From Variovorax atrisoli 110B (GTDB taxonomy: Bacteria > Pseudomonadota > Gammaproteobacteria > Burkholderiales > Burkholderiaceae_C), in the NCBI RefSeq assembly GCF_000382045.1, contig NZ_KB907458.1, positions 1-64,000 on the forward strand: a DNA stretch of 64,000 bases, given 5' to 3'. Numbering within the stretch: the first letter of the stretch is position 1; each line of letters starts with the position of its first letter. Positions 8,364-16,616 of this stretch are shown one piece after another. A program made the position numbers and the translations under genes. The notes beneath the pieces were generated by a model that worked only from the letters and a program-made list of their open reading frames with translations, was not told the DNA's origin and made no database searches.

Positions 8364-10325
8364 TTGAGCCGCTCCTTCAATCAACAACTCGATCAGCACG
8401 GTGCGTGGCGGAGCAATTTCGCCCACCGGCTGCAGTGGCTGTCCCGCTGGCTGACCGAGAACGAACTGCTCGACCAGGCGGTGGCTGAGCGCCTGCGCGG
8501 CCTCGAGACGCAGATCCGCACCAGCAAGGTCATGGTCGCCTTCGTGGCCGAGTTCTCGCGCGGCAAGTCGGAACTGATCAACGCCATCTTCTTCGCCGGC
8601 TACGGGCGGCGCATCATGCCCGCCAGCGCCGGCCGCACCACGATGTGCCCGACCGAGCTGGGCTACGACGCCGCGCATGCGCCCAAGCTGCGCCTGCTGC
8701 CCATCGAGACCCGGCTGGAGCCCCATTCCCTGGCCCACTGGCGCGACAAGCCCACCCGCTGGACCGAGATCGCCATCGACGTCGGCAATGCCGAACAGCT
8801 GGCGCAGGCCATGGGCAAGGTGGCCGAGGTGCGCTGGGTCGGCAAGGACGAGGCCCGCACGCTGGGCTTCTGGAACGACGAAACGCCCGACGACAACCCG
8901 GTGCAGGACGCCGAAGGCCGCGTGGAAATTCCGCGCTGGCGCCATGCGGTGCTGAACATGCCGCACCCGCTGCTTGAGCAGGGGCTGGTGATCCTCGACA
9001 CGCCGGGCCTGAACGCGATCGGCGCCGAGCCCGAACTCACGGTGAGCCTGATCCCGCAGGCGCACGCGGTGGTCTTCATCCTGGGCGCCGAGACCGGCGT
9101 GACGCGCTCCGACCTGTCCATCTGGCGCGAGCACCTGATCACCGAGGACGAAGGCAACGACACGCGCTTCGTGGTGCTCAACAAGATCGACACCATGTGG
9201 GACACGCTCAGCACGCCCGCGCAGATCGAACTGCAGATCGAGCGCCAGCGCGAAGGCGCGGCCCGCCTGCTCGATGTGCCGCTGGCACAGGTGCTGCCCG
9301 TGTCGGCGCAGAAGGGCCTGCAGGCCAAGATCCAGCGTGACGGCCAGCTGCTGCAGGCCAGCCGCCTGCCGGCGCTCGAATCGCTGCTGGCCGAAGGGGT
9401 TCTGGGCAAGCGCGAGACCATGCTGCGGCTCGCGGTCGATGCCGGCATGACCGCGCTGCGCGCCGAGGCCGAGCGCATCCTGAAGGTGCGCCAGCGCGAC
9501 CTGGCCGAACAGGCGCTCGAGCTGCAGGGCCTGCGCGGCAAGAACGTCTCGGTGATCCGCCACATGCGCGCGCGCATCGACCAGGAGCATGCCGAGTTCG
9601 AAGGCAGCAACACGCGCATCCTGGCGCTGCGATCGGTGCAGGGCAAGCTGCTGCGCGAGGTGTATGCCGTGCTGGGGCGCACCGCGCTGAAGGCCGACAT
9701 GGTGAAGCTGTCGGCCGCGCTCAAGCGCCCCGGCGTCAAGTTCAACGTGCGCAAGGTGTACGCCGAGACTTTCGACTCGCTGCGCAACAACCTGCGCGAG
9801 GTGCAGGCGACCACGGCCGAGATCCAGTCGATGCTGCACGCCACCTTCCGCCAGCTCAATGCCGAGCAGGGCTTCACCCTGCAGGCGCCGGCCGAGCCCG
9901 ATCTCACCGGTTTCGAGCAGGAGCTCGCGCAGATCGAGCGCAGCCACATCCACTACCTGGGCGTGGGCAACCTTCTGAAGCTCGCGCAGGCCGACTTCTG
10001 CGACAAGCTGGTCCGCGCGCTCGCCAGCCGGCTGCGGCTGGTGAACGAGGCCGCGATGACCGAGGTCGAGCGCTGGAGCAAGGGCGCGAGCGCGCAGATC
10101 GATGCCCAGCTCAGGGAGCGCCGCCGCAACTTCAGCAAGCGCATCGAGGCGATCGAGCGCATCCAGAGCGCGGCGGGCAATCTCGACGAGCGCCTCGTCG
10201 AACTGGCCGCGCAGGAGAGCAACCTCGCGGAGCTCCATGTGCAGCTGCGCGAGTTCACCTCGCTGATCGCGCAGCACGGACGGCCGCAGCCTGCGGCCAC
10301 CATCGGCGAACTGCGTGCGGCCTGA
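8364..10325 (+). CDS. Dynamin-family GTPase
   Basis: A 653-residue cytosolic or peripheral-membrane GTPase. The P-loop is in VAEFSRGKSELINAIFF (about residues 60-70), the DxxG motif in VILDTPGLNAIG, and the NKxD motif in VVLNKIDTMWD. Long helical segments typical of bacterial dynamin-like proteins follow (LRAEAERILKVRQRDLAEQ, ARIDQEHAEFEGSN). The start is a TTG at 8364 (MSRSFNQQLDQHG); the first 100 bp upstream are AT-richer and may hold the promoter. The gene ends inside mutY (11-bp overlap). Bacterial dynamins remodel or protect membranes; this one has no assigned role. Confidence 0.85.
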   Translation: MSRSFNQQLDQHGAWRSNFAHRLQWLSRWLTENELLDQAVAERLRGLETQIRTSKVMVAFVAEFSRGKSELINAIFFAGYGRRIMPASAGRTTMCPTELGYDAAHAPKLRLLPIETRLEPHSLAHWRDKPTRWTEIAIDVGNAEQLAQAMGKVAEVRWVGKDEARTLGFWNDETPDDNPVQDAEGRVEIPRWRHAVLNMPHPLLEQGLVILDTPGLNAIGAEPELTVSLIPQAHAVVFILGAETGVTRSDLSIWREHLITEDEGNDTRFVVLNKIDTMWDTLSTPAQIELQIERQREGAARLLDVPLAQVLPVSAQKGLQAKIQRDGQLLQASRLPALESLLAEGVLGKRETMLRLAVDAGMTALRAEAERILKVRQRDLAEQALELQGLRGKNVSVIRHMRARIDQEHAEFEGSNTRILALRSVQGKLLREVYAVLGRTALKADMVKLSAALKRPGVKFNVRKVYAETFDSLRNNLREVQATTAEIQSMLHATFRQLNAEQGFTLQAPAEPDLTGFEQELAQIERSHIHYLGVGNLLKLAQADFCDKLVRALASRLRLVNEAAMTEVERWSKGASAQIDAQLRERRRNFSKRIEAIERIQSAAGNLDERLVELAAQESNLAELHVQLREFTSLIAQHGRPQPAATIGELRAA

Positions 10326-11397
10326 ACGAAGCGCTTCCAAGGCGGCGACTGCAACCCTGTCATTGCCTCCGGACTTCGCAGCGCAGATCGTGAGCTGGCA
10401 GCGCAGCCACGGCCGCAGCCAGCTGCCGTGGCAGAACACGCGCGACCCCTACCGCGTGTGGCTGTCGGAGGTGATGCTGCAGCAGACGCAGGTGTCGACG
10501 GTGCTCGGCTACTTCGCGCGCTTCCTCGAACGCTTTCCCGATGTGAAGGCCCTGGCCGCCGGCACCGAGGACGAGGTGTTCGGCCTGTGGAGCGGGCTGG
10601 GCTACTACAGCCGCGCCCGCAACATGCATCGTTGCGCGCAGGAGGTCGTCGCGCGATTCGGCGGCGAGTTTCCGCGCACCGCTGCGGAGCTTGTCACGCT
10701 GCCGGGCATCGGACGCTCGACATCGGCGGCTATTGCGGCCTTCTGCTTCGGCGAGCGTGTCGCGATCCTCGACGGGAACGTCAAGCGCGTGCTGACGCGC
10801 GTGCTCGGTTTCGCGGGCGACATGTCCTCCGCGGCGCAGGAGCGCGCGCTGTGGGATCTGGCAACGCAGCTGCTCCCGCCCGCCGACGACAAGGAAGCCA
10901 TCGCGTCCTACACGCAGGGCGTGATGGACATGGGCGCCACCGTGTGCCTGCCGCGCAAGCCGAGCTGCATGATCTGCCCGGTGCAGCAGAGCTGTGTCGC
11001 CCTGCGCGAAGGTGCGCCCGAGCGCTATCCGGTCAAGACGCGCAAGCTCAAGCGCAGCGCGCAGTCGCTGTGGGTGCTGCTGGCGCGCGACGAGCAAGGC
11101 CGCGTGTGGCTGGAGAAGCGGCCGGCGAAGGGCATCTGGGCCGGTCTCTACTGCCTGCCGGTGTTCGACAGCCGCGAGCAGCTTCTCGAAGCCTTGCCCC
11201 CAGCTGCGCGGCGCGGCGCCCATGACCTGCCGGCCTTCGTGCACGTGCTGACCCACAAGGACCTGCACCTGCATCCGGTGCAGATCGACGGCGGCCAGCC
11301 GCAAGGCGATGCCGCGCGCTGGTTCGATGCGGAGGAATGGAGCAGGCTGGGCCTGCCGGCCCCGATGCGCAAGATGCTGGAAGACGGCGAGGCCTGA
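10315..11397 (+). CDS. mutY: Adenine DNA glycosylase
   Basis: Removes adenine mispaired with 8-oxoguanine, completing the repair begun by MutM. Motifs: WLSEVMLQQTQV with the catalytic Glu, the helix-hairpin-helix LPGIGRSTSAAI, the catalytic Asp in ILDGNVKRVL, the iron-sulfur cluster C-x6-C-x2-C-x5-C (CLPRKPSCMICPVQQSC), and a C-terminal NUDIX-like 8-oxoG reader. The GTG at 10315 overlaps the dynamin gene; a TTG at 10363 is another possible start. The tight coupling with a dynamin gene is unusual. Confidence 0.96.
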   Translation: MRPERSASKAATATLSLPPDFAAQIVSWQRSHGRSQLPWQNTRDPYRVWLSEVMLQQTQVSTVLGYFARFLERFPDVKALAAGTEDEVFGLWSGLGYYSRARNMHRCAQEVVARFGGEFPRTAAELVTLPGIGRSTSAAIAAFCFGERVAILDGNVKRVLTRVLGFAGDMSSAAQERALWDLATQLLPPADDKEAIASYTQGVMDMGATVCLPRKPSCMICPVQQSCVALREGAPERYPVKTRKLKRSAQSLWVLLARDEQGRVWLEKRPAKGIWAGLYCLPVFDSREQLLEALPPAARRGAHDLPAFVHVLTHKDLHLHPVQIDGGQPQGDAARWFDAEEWSRLGLPAPMRKMLEDGEA

Positions 11398-11409
11398 GCC
11401 GCCGGCCGG

Positions 11410-12288
11410 TCAGATCGCGTCGAGCTCGCGGTGCCGCTTCAGCGCGCCCCAGCGCGCACCGAACGAGCGCGCCAGCTGCTCGACCAGGAATACCGAGCGG
11501 TGCTGCCCGCCCGTGCATCCGATGGCCACCGTCACGTAGCTGCGATGGTCGCGCGCCAGAGCGTCGAGCCAGTGCGTCAGGAACTGCTCGATGTCGTCGT
11601 ACATGCGCGCCACGTCGTCGTGCTCGCGCAGCCATTCGATCACCGGCTCGTCGCGGCCCGTCAGCGGGCGCAGCGCCGGCACGTAGTGCGGATTGGGCAG
11701 CATGCGCACGTCGAAGACATAGTCGGCATCCAGCGGCACGCCGCGCTTGAAGGCGAAGGATTCGAACACCAGCGTGAGCGGCGTCTGCGGCGCGGAGATC
11801 AGCGACTTGATGTAGCTCTGCAGCTGCGCCGGGCGGATCAGGCTGGTGTCTATCACGTCGGCGCCGTCGCGCAGGTCGGCCAGCAGCTCGCGCTCGAGCT
11901 CGATCGCCTGGGTCAGCACGCGGTGCTGCTCGGGCACGTCGGTGCGGCCTTCCTGGCGCGAAAGCGGGTGGCGGCGGCGGGTTTCCGAATAGCGGCGCAG
12001 CAGGGCATCGGTGGTCGCGTCGAGGAACAGCGAGCGCAGCGAGATGCCGCCGTCGCGGCGCAGTGCCTCCAGCTGCTGCGGAACGATGGGCAGCGAGACG
12101 CCGCTGCGCACGTCCATGGCAATGGCCACGCGCGTGGCCTGCTGCTCGTGCTGCAGCGCGATGAACGAGGTCAGCAGCTCGGGCGGCAGGTTGTCGACGC
12201 AGTAGTAGCCCGCGTCTTCCAGCGCATGCAGGGCCACCGACTTGCCGGAGCCCGACATGCCCGTGATGAGCACGAGGTCGAGATTCAT
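11410..12288 (-). CDS. rapZ: RNase adapter protein RapZ
   Basis: A nucleotide-binding adapter; in enterobacteria it guides RNase E to the sRNA GlmZ and so controls glucosamine-6-phosphate synthesis. The 292-residue protein has a Walker A LITGMSGSGKS at the N-terminus, the RapZ segment CVDNLPPELL, and the C-terminal CTGGQHRSVFLVE. The start at 12286-12288 (MNLDLVLITG) overlaps the recN stop by four bases. The open frame continues upstream only as a recN shadow. It is not next to rpoN or PTS genes here, unlike in E. coli. Confidence 0.95.
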   Translation of the reverse strand: MNLDLVLITGMSGSGKSVALHALEDAGYYCVDNLPPELLTSFIALQHEQQATRVAIAMDVRSGVSLPIVPQQLEALRRDGGISLRSLFLDATTDALLRRYSETRRRHPLSRQEGRTDVPEQHRVLTQAIELERELLADLRDGADVIDTSLIRPAQLQSYIKSLISAPQTPLTLVFESFAFKRGVPLDADYVFDVRMLPNPHYVPALRPLTGRDEPVIEWLREHDDVARMYDDIEQFLTHWLDALARDHRSYVTVAIGCTGGQHRSVFLVEQLARSFGARWGALKRHRELDAI

Positions 12289-13967
12289 TGCGCGGTCGCC
12301 GAGGTCTTGTGGCCGAGCATCTCGCGCGCGTGGGCGAGCGAGGTCTGTGAAACCTTTTCGCCGCCCAGCATGCGGGCGATCTCCCGGGCGCGGCTGTCGT
12401 CGTCGAGGCGCGACACGCCGCTTTCGGTGCGCGGGCCGTCGCTGTCGGTCGCTGCCGTCTGGCGCTTGGCCACCACCAGGTGGTGGTCGGCGCACGCTGC
12501 AACCTGCGGCAGGTGGGTCACGGCAAGCACCTGACGATCGCGGCCGAGCTGCTTCATCAGGCGGCCGACCGTCTCGGCGACCGCGCCGCCCACGCCGGAA
12601 TCGACCTCGTCGAAGATCAGCGTCTGCGCCGCGCCGAGCTGGCTGGTGGTGACCGCGATGGCCAGCGCGATGCGCGAAAGTTCGCCGCCCGAAGCCACCT
12701 TGCCGATGGCCCGCGGCGTGCTGCCGGTATGGCCCGCCACGAGGAAGGCCACGTCTTCGAGGCCAGCGCGGCTCGGCTGCGCGAGCGGCTGCAGCTCGAC
12801 CTCGAAGCGCCCGCCCTGCATGCCCAGGCCCTGCATGGCCTCTGTGACGGCCTGCGAGAGGCGGGGCGCCGCCTGCTTGCGGACCTTGCCCAGCGCCTTG
12901 GCTTCCTTCATGTAGGCCTGCTGGGCGGCCTGCTCCGCACGTTCCAGGCCTTCGAGATCGCTCTGTGCGTCGAGCGCCTGCAGCTCGGCCTGCCAGCCGG
13001 CCAGCAGCGCCGGCAGCTCGGCCGGCGGTCGCTTGTAGCGGCGCGCGAGCGACATCCACAGGCCCATGCGCTCGTCGAGTTCGGCGAGGCTCTGCGGGTC
13101 GGTGTCGGCATCGCGAAGGTAGCCGTGCAGCGTGTGCGCCGCGTCGGAGGCTTGCGCCACACAGGAGGCGAGCACCTCGCCCAGCGAGCGGAACTCGGGC
13201 TCGATGTGCTCGCAGTTCTGCAGCAGCGTGGCCGCGCGCTGGAGCGCGGAGAGGGCGCCGTTGTCGTCGTCTTCCAGTGCCTGGCTGGCGCCCTGGGCCG
13301 CGTCGATCAGCGCCTGCGCATTGGAGATGCGCGAGTGGTTGGTCGAAAGTTCTTCCCACTCGTCGACGCCCGGCGCCAGCTTGGCCACTTCGGAAATCTG
13401 CCACTGCAGCCGTTCGCGTTCGCGCTGCAGCGAGTCTTGCGCGGAGCGGGCGTGCTCGAGCGCGGAAAGCGCCTGCCGCCACGCCTGCCATGCGGCATCG
13501 AGCGCGTCGGTGCGCACGCCCGCGTAGGCGTCGAGCAGGCCGCGCACCGCCTCGGGCCGCGTCAGGCTCTGCCAGGCGTGCTGGCCGTGGATGTCGAGCA
13601 GGCGGTCGCCGAGTTCGCGCAGCTGGGTCGCGGTGGCGGGGCTGCCGTTGATCCAGCCGCGGCTGCGGCCCTGCAGGTCGACGGTGCGGCGCAGCAGCAG
13701 CGCGTCGCCGGCCTCGAAGCCGCCTTCGTCGAGCCAGCTGTCCAGGGCCGGGTCGGCATCGAACTCGGCGCTCACGTCCAGGCGCTCGGCGCCTTCGCGC
13801 ACCGCGCCGGCGTCGGCCCGGTTGCCCAGTGCCAGCTGCAGCGCGTCGATCAGGATGGATTTGCCCGCGCCCGTTTCACCGGTCAGCACCGTGAAACCGC
13901 CGGACAGGTCGAGTTCGAGTGATCGCACGATCACGAAGTCGCGCAGTGCGATGCGTCGCAATGCCAT
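12285..13967 (-). CDS. recN: DNA repair protein RecN
   Basis: An SMC-like ATPase acting early in double-strand-break repair. The 560-residue protein has a Walker A TGETGAGKSILIDAL at about residues 30-44, a long coiled-coil middle (about 150-380), the ABC signature SGGELSRIALA, and Walker B TLIFDEVDSGVGG. The start MALRRIALRDFVIV is standard. It overlaps rapZ downstream; the upstream spacer carries an extragenic repeat. Confidence 0.97.
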   Translation of the reverse strand: MALRRIALRDFVIVRSLELDLSGGFTVLTGETGAGKSILIDALQLALGNRADAGAVREGAERLDVSAEFDADPALDSWLDEGGFEAGDALLLRRTVDLQGRSRGWINGSPATATQLRELGDRLLDIHGQHAWQSLTRPEAVRGLLDAYAGVRTDALDAAWQAWRQALSALEHARSAQDSLQRERERLQWQISEVAKLAPGVDEWEELSTNHSRISNAQALIDAAQGASQALEDDDNGALSALQRAATLLQNCEHIEPEFRSLGEVLASCVAQASDAAHTLHGYLRDADTDPQSLAELDERMGLWMSLARRYKRPPAELPALLAGWQAELQALDAQSDLEGLERAEQAAQQAYMKEAKALGKVRKQAAPRLSQAVTEAMQGLGMQGGRFEVELQPLAQPSRAGLEDVAFLVAGHTGSTPRAIGKVASGGELSRIALAIAVTTSQLGAAQTLIFDEVDSGVGGAVAETVGRLMKQLGRDRQVLAVTHLPQVAACADHHLVVAKRQTAATDSDGPRTESGVSRLDDDSRAREIARMLGGEKVSQTSLAHAREMLGHKTSATAQ

Positions 13968-14029
13968 CTCAGTTGTTCCTCAAGTTTCCGGACACGGGGC
14001 GTTGTTGTGCGAAGTCGTGGCAGGCAGGC

Positions 14030-14133
14030 CGCGAAACACCGCGGAACCGGCTTCGCCGGGCCGCCGGTGTTGCCCCCTGCAAGGGGATTGGCGAAGCGAC
14101 ACGAAGTGCGCGCAGCCTGGGGGTGTGCTTCAT
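14030..14133. repeat. Comamonadaceae-type extragenic repeat
   Basis: The recN-nadK spacer contains a GC-rich block with internal dyads: CGGCTTCGCCGGGCCGCCG, then CCCCCTGCAAGGGG, then GCGAAGCGACACGAAGTGCGC and CTGGGGGTG. I recognise this composite as a recurrent extragenic repeat of Variovorax/Acidovorax-like genomes. This is memory-based; counting copies in a genome would confirm it. It may fold in RNA or bind a nucleoid protein. Confidence 0.55.
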
Positions 14134-15048
14134 TCAGGAGCCCCCTTCGTTCCAGTGAAGTTTCTTGCGCAGCGTGTCGAAATAGCTCCAGCCGCGTGGA
14201 TGCAGGAAGCGCACGCGGAAGTCGGAGCGCCGTACCACCACGCGGTCGCCGATGGCGAGCGAGGCGAGCGACTGCATGTCGAAATTGGCGCTGGCGTCGC
14301 GTCCGCCGACCAGCTCGATGACGATCTCGTCCGCATCAGGCAGCAGCACGGGCCGGTTCGACAGCGTGTGCGGCGCGATCGGCACCAGGACCCAGCCCGG
14401 CACCGCGGGGTGCAGCAGCGGCCCGCCGGCGGAGAGCGCATAGGCGGTCGAGCCCGTGGGCGTGGCGATGATCAGTCCGTCGGCGCGCTGGTTGGCCACG
14501 AAGTGCCGGCCCACCGAGACGCGAAGCTCGACCATGCCCGAGGTGGCGCCGCGGTTGACGACCACGTCGTTCATGGCGAAGGCGTCGAACACCGAGGCGC
14601 CGTCGCGCATGACCCTGGCCTGCATCAGGCTGCGATGGTCTTCCTCGTATTCGCCGGCCAGCATGGGGATCAGCGTGGACTGGTAGTTGTCGAGCGGAAT
14701 GTCGGTGATGAAGCCGAGCCGGCCGCGGTTGATGCCGATCAGCGGAATGCCGTAGCTCGCGAGCTGCCGGCCGATGCCCAGCATCGTGCCGTCGCCGCCG
14801 ACCACCAGGCCGAGGTCGCAGCGCTGTCCTATTTCCTCGACGCTGAGAGCCTGGTAGCGTGGGTTGGCGGGTGCGTCGGCAGCGGCGTCGTCTTCGCATG
14901 TCGGGCGCTCGACGTAGACTGCGCATCCTTGCGATTCGAGGAAGGCGCCGATGCCTTCCATGACGCCGTCGCGCGCATCCGCCTGCGACCTGGCGCCGGA
15001 AGCCTGGTATTTGCCGATCAGGGCGACGTGACGAAAGCGAGAGGTCAT
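14134..15048 (-). CDS. nadK: NAD kinase
   Basis: Phosphorylates NAD to NADP. The 304-residue protein has the GGDG motif in LVVGGDGTMLGIGRQL with the catalytic Asp, then GINRGRLGFITDI, the NE/D-type motif FAMNDVVVNRGA, and TPTGSTAYALSAGGPL. The start MTSRFRHVALIGK at 15046-15048 lies 31 bp from the divergent hrcA, so the two promoters must overlap. Confidence 0.97.
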   Translation of the reverse strand: MTSRFRHVALIGKYQASGARSQADARDGVMEGIGAFLESQGCAVYVERPTCEDDAAADAPANPRYQALSVEEIGQRCDLGLVVGGDGTMLGIGRQLASYGIPLIGINRGRLGFITDIPLDNYQSTLIPMLAGEYEEDHRSLMQARVMRDGASVFDAFAMNDVVVNRGATSGMVELRVSVGRHFVANQRADGLIIATPTGSTAYALSAGGPLLHPAVPGWVLVPIAPHTLSNRPVLLPDADEIVIELVGGRDASANFDMQSLASLAIGDRVVVRRSDFRVRFLHPRGWSYFDTLRKKLHWNEGGS

Positions 15049-15067
15049 ATCTCACAAATTACAACAC

Positions 15068-15073
15068 TAAAAT
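15068..15073 (+). promoter_or_regulatory. Candidate -10 box of hrcA
   Basis: TAAAAT lies six bases before the hrcA ATG in a 31-bp divergent spacer. No Shine-Dalgarno sequence and no CIRCE inverted repeat is visible. If used, transcription would begin at or next to the ATG, giving a leaderless message. Confidence 0.4.
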
Positions 15074-15079
15074 CTTGCA

Positions 15080-16087
15080 ATGCTGGACGACCGTGCCAAG
15101 TTGCTGCTCAAGACGCTCGTTGAGCGCTACATAGCCGACGGGCAGCCCGTCGGGTCCCGGACTCTGTCGCGCTCCTCGGGGCTCGACCTGTCGCCCGCGA
15201 CCATCCGCAACGTCATGTCCGACCTCGAGGCGCTGGGGTTGATCGCCAGCCCGCACACTTCGGCCGGCCGCATTCCCACGCATCGCGGCTATCGCCTTTT
15301 CGTCGACACCATGCTGACGGCCAAGCGCGAGCAGATGACCGCGCCCAGCCTCCCGCCCGACCAGCCCCAGAAAGTGATCGCCAACGCGGCGCACCTGCTG
15401 TCGAACATGTCGCAGTTCGTGGGCGTGGTGATGGCGCCGCGGCGCGCGTCGGTGTTCAAGCAGATCGAGTTCCTGCGGCTGTCGGAGCGCAGGCTGCTGG
15501 TGATCATCGTTTCGCCCGACGGCGACGTGCAGAACCGGGTGATCTTCCCCGAGGCCGACTATTCGCAGTCGCAGCTGGTCGAGGCCTCGAACTACATCAA
15601 CGCGAACTACGCCGGGCTGACCATCGAGCAGGTGCGCGACCGGCTGCAGTCCGAGATCGAGAAGCTGCGCGGCGAGATCGCCACGCTGATGCAGGCCGCG
15701 GTGCAGGTCAGCTCGGAAGTGCTGACCGAGGCACAGGAGGACGACGTCGTCATCTCCGGCGAGCGCAACCTGCTGTCGGTGAGCGATTTCTCCAGCGACA
15801 TGGGTCAGCTGCGCCGCGCCTTCGAGCTCTTCGAGCAGAAGGCGCAGCTGATGCGGCTGCTCGACGTGTCGAGCAAGGCGGATGGCGTGCGCATCTTCAT
15901 CGGCGGCGAAAGCCAGGTGGTGCCATTCGAGGAACTCTCGATCGTCAGCGCGAACTACGAGGTCGACGGGGAAGTCGTGGGCACCCTCGGCGTGATCGGG
16001 CCGACGCGCATGCCCTACGAACGCATGATCCAGATCGTCGACATCACCTCGCGCCTCGTGACCAACGCGCTGAGCCATCGCAAGTAG
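15080..16087 (+). CDS. hrcA: Heat-inducible transcription repressor HrcA
   Basis: Represses groESL/dnaK-type heat-shock operons by binding CIRCE elements. The 335-residue protein starts MLDDRAKLLLKTLVERYI and has the winged-helix region GSRTLSRSSGLDLSPATIRNVMSDLEALGLI, then TSAGRIPTHRGYRLFVDTML, a GAF-like middle, and the C-terminal VIGPTRMPYERMI. It is divergent from nadK, a common betaproteobacterial arrangement. No CIRCE site is seen upstream, so autoregulation through CIRCE is not supported here. Confidence 0.96.
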   Translation: MLDDRAKLLLKTLVERYIADGQPVGSRTLSRSSGLDLSPATIRNVMSDLEALGLIASPHTSAGRIPTHRGYRLFVDTMLTAKREQMTAPSLPPDQPQKVIANAAHLLSNMSQFVGVVMAPRRASVFKQIEFLRLSERRLLVIIVSPDGDVQNRVIFPEADYSQSQLVEASNYINANYAGLTIEQVRDRLQSEIEKLRGEIATLMQAAVQVSSEVLTEAQEDDVVISGERNLLSVSDFSSDMGQLRRAFELFEQKAQLMRLLDVSSKADGVRIFIGGESQVVPFEELSIVSANYEVDGEVVGTLGVIGPTRMPYERMIQIVDITSRLVTNALSHRK

Positions 16088-16118
16088 GCTCGTCGGCGCG
16101 CATAGAATCGTGCCGCGT

Positions 16119-16195
<77 letters not shown>

Positions 16196-16260
16196 CCCTC
16201 CCTTGGCGATTCAATCCTTCGATGTGTTGCCGTGCTTTCGGGGGCAGCCAAAAATCAGGC

Positions 16261-16266
16261 TATAAT
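16261..16266 (+). promoter_or_regulatory. -10 box of tRNA-Arg copy 1
   Basis: A perfect TATAAT lies 10 bp before the mature tRNA 5' end. A related CTATAATCG-type context precedes the second copy. No clear -35 box is visible. Confidence 0.6.
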
Positions 16267-16276
16267 CGAGAGCTTA

Positions 16277-16353
16277 GCGGCTGTAGCTCAGCTGGATAGA
16301 GTACTTGGCTACGAACCAAGGGGTCGTGGGTTCGATTCCTGCCAGCCGCACCA
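16277..16353 (+). tRNA. tRNA-Arg(ACG), copy 1
   Basis: A 77-nt cloverleaf with GCGGCTG/CAGCCGC acceptor, anticodon arm CTTGG-CTACGAA-CCAAG with ACG (read as ICG after deamination), T-loop TTCGATT, encoded CCA. It is identical base for base to the copy at 16484-16560. Confidence 0.96.
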
Positions 16354-16359
16354 TCTTGA

Positions 16360-16397
16360 AATGCCCGGGAGATTCGTCTCTCGGGCATTTTCTTTTT
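16360..16397 (+). terminator. Terminator after tRNA-Arg copy 1
   Basis: Long stem ATGCCCGGGAGA/TCTCTCGGGCAT around a TTCG tetraloop, then TTTTCTTTTT. This is a strong intrinsic terminator that separates the two tRNA-Arg copies. Confidence 0.85.
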
Positions 16398-16467
16398 CGG
16401 GTCTCTATTTATCTTTCGATTTATTCAATCTGCCCGAATAGTTCGAAAGATGGCTTCGAAAGCGGTC

Positions 16468-16473
16468 TATAAT
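16468..16473 (+). promoter_or_regulatory. -10 box of tRNA-Arg copy 2
   Basis: TATAAT 10 bp before the second tRNA-Arg. With the terminator upstream it makes this tRNA an independent transcription unit. Confidence 0.6.
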
Positions 16474-16483
16474 CGCAAGCTGT

Positions 16484-16560
16484 GCGGCTGTAGCTCAGCT
16501 GGATAGAGTACTTGGCTACGAACCAAGGGGTCGTGGGTTCGATTCCTGCCAGCCGCACCA
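16484..16560 (+). tRNA. tRNA-Arg(ACG), copy 2
   Basis: Identical to the tRNA at 16277-16353, 77 nt with CCA and anticodon ACG. It has its own TATAAT upstream and a terminator downstream. Confidence 0.96.
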
Positions 16561-16569
16561 CTATAAAGA

Positions 16570-16599
16570 AAGCCCGCAACGCAAGTTGCGGGCTTTTTT
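16570..16599 (+). terminator. Terminator after tRNA-Arg copy 2
   Basis: AGCCCGCAAC/GTTGCGGGCT hairpin with a GCAA loop, followed by six T residues. It stands between the tRNA and the greB start. Confidence 0.85.
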
Positions 16600-16616
16600 C
16601 TTTTCGGAGGATCAGC

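Noticed and set aside
8238..10439. 733-codon minus-strand frame opposite the dynamin gene
   Set aside because: No motif or start signal; the plus strand carries a recognisable GTPase.
15049..15079. CIRCE operator upstream of hrcA
   Set aside because: The TTAGCACTC-N9-GAGTGCTAA inverted repeat is absent from the spacer.
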